Shown: positions 5,170 to 6,214 of the stretch, piece by piece | Layout: every line of letters begins with the position of its first letter | Position numbering within the stretch: the stretch's first letter is position 1 | Source of the DNA: an uncultured Lachnospiraceae bacterium | Lineage (GTDB): Bacteria > Bacillota_A > Clostridia > Lachnospirales > Lachnospiraceae | Reading direction: 5' to 3' | DNA length: 6,214 bases | NCBI GenBank assembly: GCA_902780985.1 | Contig: CACZHN010000256.1 | Location: 1-6,214 of the forward strand | Program-made: the position numbers and the translations under genes | The notes under the pieces: generated by a model | The model's database searches: none | What the model was told of the DNA's origin: nothing | The model's input: the letters and a program-made list of their open reading frames with translations, nothing else

Positions 5170-6114
5170 ATGATCACTCATGAATCATCGAAAATGGATG
5201 AGTCCAATATACCTGAGCAGTACCACCAGCCGGATAAAGAGTTTACGGGCCGTATAGTTCGTAACAAGACCGAACTTGTAACTTATAATACATCTTCTCA
5301 TGTCAGAATATGGTACAACAATCTGGATATCGGATACTCTCTTCACAGCCATGACGCCGTTGAGGTTATCATCTGCATACAGAATCCTTATGAGATTCAC
5401 GTAACCGATCATACCTACAACATGAACGAGGGCGATATACTTATCATTCCTCCGCGTCTTCCGCATGAATATGTAAATGATAAGCCGGGAATCCGCTTTA
5501 TCTATCTTATAGAGATGCCGTATTTCTTCGAGTCTGCGGATTATCAGTCCGTTGAGTCACTGTTTTTCAATGCATTTCTTTGCAATAAAGTTATGTATCC
5601 GCGAATCTACGATGAAGTTTACCAGCACTTCATGAATATGAACGATGCTTACTTCAAGAACGAGCCGTTCTGGGAGACCACGGTATTCTCCAACATGTAT
5701 CAGGTATTTACGCTGATCGGAAAAAATGCTCTTCGCCAGGTAGAGACCGACGAAAGAGGATTTTCTCAGACATACTCCAGAATCACTGCACTTCTGCACT
5801 ATCTGGATGTTAACTACGCCGAGGATATATCTACTGATCAGGCCGCACTGTTTACGGGATTTTCGAAGTATCACTTCCTGAGACTCTTCAAGCAGCAGAC
5901 CGGATATACCTTCCACGATTACCTGAATCTGAAGAGGATCAAGATTGCCGAGGAGCTTCTCACCGGCGATATGCAGGTTACGGACATAGCCTTCCGAACC
6001 GGCTTCAACAACCTGCCGTCCTTCTGTAGGACCTTCAAGAAATATACGAATTATTCACCTAGCGAATATAAGAAACTCCGCATCTCCGAAGAGATCAAGA
6101 AACACGAACATTAG
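5170..6114 (+). CDS. AraC-family transcription regulator with cupin sensor domain
   Basis: The 314-residue protein has the usual two-domain build of sugar-responsive AraC regulators. Residues about 45-115 form a cupin-like effector domain: SLHSHDAVEV (57-66) and NEGDILIIPPRLPHEYVN (86-103) hold H59, H61, E65 and H99, the classical cupin metal-site positions. Residues about 205-302 form the paired helix-turn-helix DNA-binding domain. The first recognition unit is near ALFTGFSKYHFLRLFKQQTG (226-245); the second is VTDIAFRTGFNNLPSFCRTF (270-289), closing with YSPSEYKK (295-302). It is likely to bind DNA as a dimer and act on nearby carbohydrate genes. A MalG-type sugar permease gene ends just downstream on the opposite strand and is the best candidate target. 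The gene is divergent from the COG0523 gene, with promoters close together. The effector is unknown. Confidence 0.93.
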   Translation: MITHESSKMDESNIPEQYHQPDKEFTGRIVRNKTELVTYNTSSHVRIWYNNLDIGYSLHSHDAVEVIICIQNPYEIHVTDHTYNMNEGDILIIPPRLPHEYVNDKPGIRFIYLIEMPYFFESADYQSVESLFFNAFLCNKVMYPRIYDEVYQHFMNMNDAYFKNEPFWETTVFSNMYQVFTLIGKNALRQVETDERGFSQTYSRITALLHYLDVNYAEDISTDQAALFTGFSKYHFLRLFKQQTGYTFHDYLNLKRIKIAEELLTGDMQVTDIAFRTGFNNLPSFCRTFKKYTNYSPSEYKKLRISEEIKKHEH

Positions 6115-6156
6115 AAAAAAAGGACCCGAACGTCTCTCAGACGTTCGGGTCTTTAT
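6115..6156. terminator. Strong bidirectional terminator
   Basis: GACCCGAACGTCT (6123-6135) and AGACGTTCGGGTC (6139-6151) pair perfectly over 13 bases around a CTC loop. The plus strand continues with TTTATAATT, ending the AraC-family transcript. On the minus strand the stem is followed by CCTTTTTTT, an even better U run, ending the convergent permease transcript. The hairpin lies wholly between the two stop codons. Confidence 0.92.
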
Positions 6157-6158
6157 AA

Positions 6159-6214
6159 TTAGCTCTTTACACCACCAAGTGCAACACCGGCTATGATATA
6201 TCTCGATAACAGGA
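6159..6214 (-). CDS. 3' end of a MalG-type sugar ABC transporter permease gene, cut by the window edge
   Basis: Reading leftwards, the last 17 codons before a TAA (6161-6159) give LLSRYIIAGVALGGVKS. This is the characteristic end of MalG-type carbohydrate ABC permeases, inner-membrane subunits that usually finish in a form like KYxxxGxxxGxVKG. The rest of the gene lies beyond the right edge. The gene is convergent with the AraC-family gene and shares its terminator, a common arrangement of a sugar uptake locus and its regulator. The family call rests on a short but distinctive tail; the transported sugar cannot be told. Confidence 0.7.
   Translation of the reverse strand, partial: LLSRYIIAGVALGGVKS

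Noticed and set aside
1..6214. Defence system, prophage, transposon, CRISPR array or tRNA
   Set aside because: Reading both strands showed no repeat-spacer pattern, transposase or phage motifs, terminal inverted repeats or cloverleaf-like sequences. The coding space is filled by metabolic, envelope and regulatory genes.

Overview
The window looks like a chromosomal segment of a Firmicute, most likely a Lachnospiraceae-type gut or rumen anaerobe (Butyrivibrio/Roseburia relatives). The evidence is GGAGG-type ribosome binding sites, sigma-A-like promoters, moderate GC content, and the gene types present: a YfhO-family membrane protein with a long acidic cytoplasmic tail, a eukaryotic-type HisA, a divergent COG0523 GTPase and an AraC/sugar-ABC pair. 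The taxonomy is inferred from protein style, not from a marker gene.

Layout. (1) Positions 1-2963, minus strand: a YfhO-family polytopic membrane protein, probably a GT-C-type glycosyltransferase of cell-envelope polymers. It is split by an apparent one-base frameshift near 423-438 into an 841-residue body and a 117-residue C-terminal piece. The start of another minus-strand gene follows at the left edge. An extended -10 promoter lies in front of the body. (2) Positions 3030-3134, minus strand: a 20-codon protein-like tail with a stop codon and a good terminator hairpin, but no gene body. It appears to be the remnant of a truncated gene. (3) Positions 3185-3985, plus strand: a monocistronic hisA of the eukaryotic (yeast His6-like) type with its own promoter. 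No other histidine genes are visible. (4) Positions 4019-5017, minus strand: a COG0523/CobW-like P-loop GTPase, convergent with hisA, whose hallmark CxCC metal motif is replaced by D-S-D-C. (5) Positions 5039-5169: a compact divergent control region with back-to-back promoters and an inverted repeat. (6) Positions 5170-6114, plus strand: an AraC-family regulator with a cupin sensor domain. It ends in a strong bidirectional terminator shared with the convergent 3' end of a MalG-type sugar ABC permease gene at the right edge.

Functionally these look like neighbouring independent units: envelope glycosylation, histidine biosynthesis, metal or cofactor handling, and a sugar-uptake regulator next to its probable target. 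No CRISPR array, rRNA, tRNA, insertion sequence or phage gene was seen. The most notable points are the eukaryotic-type HisA beside a gene remnant, the CxCC-less COG0523 protein, and the frameshifted YfhO gene. None of these clearly makes a new multi-gene system.
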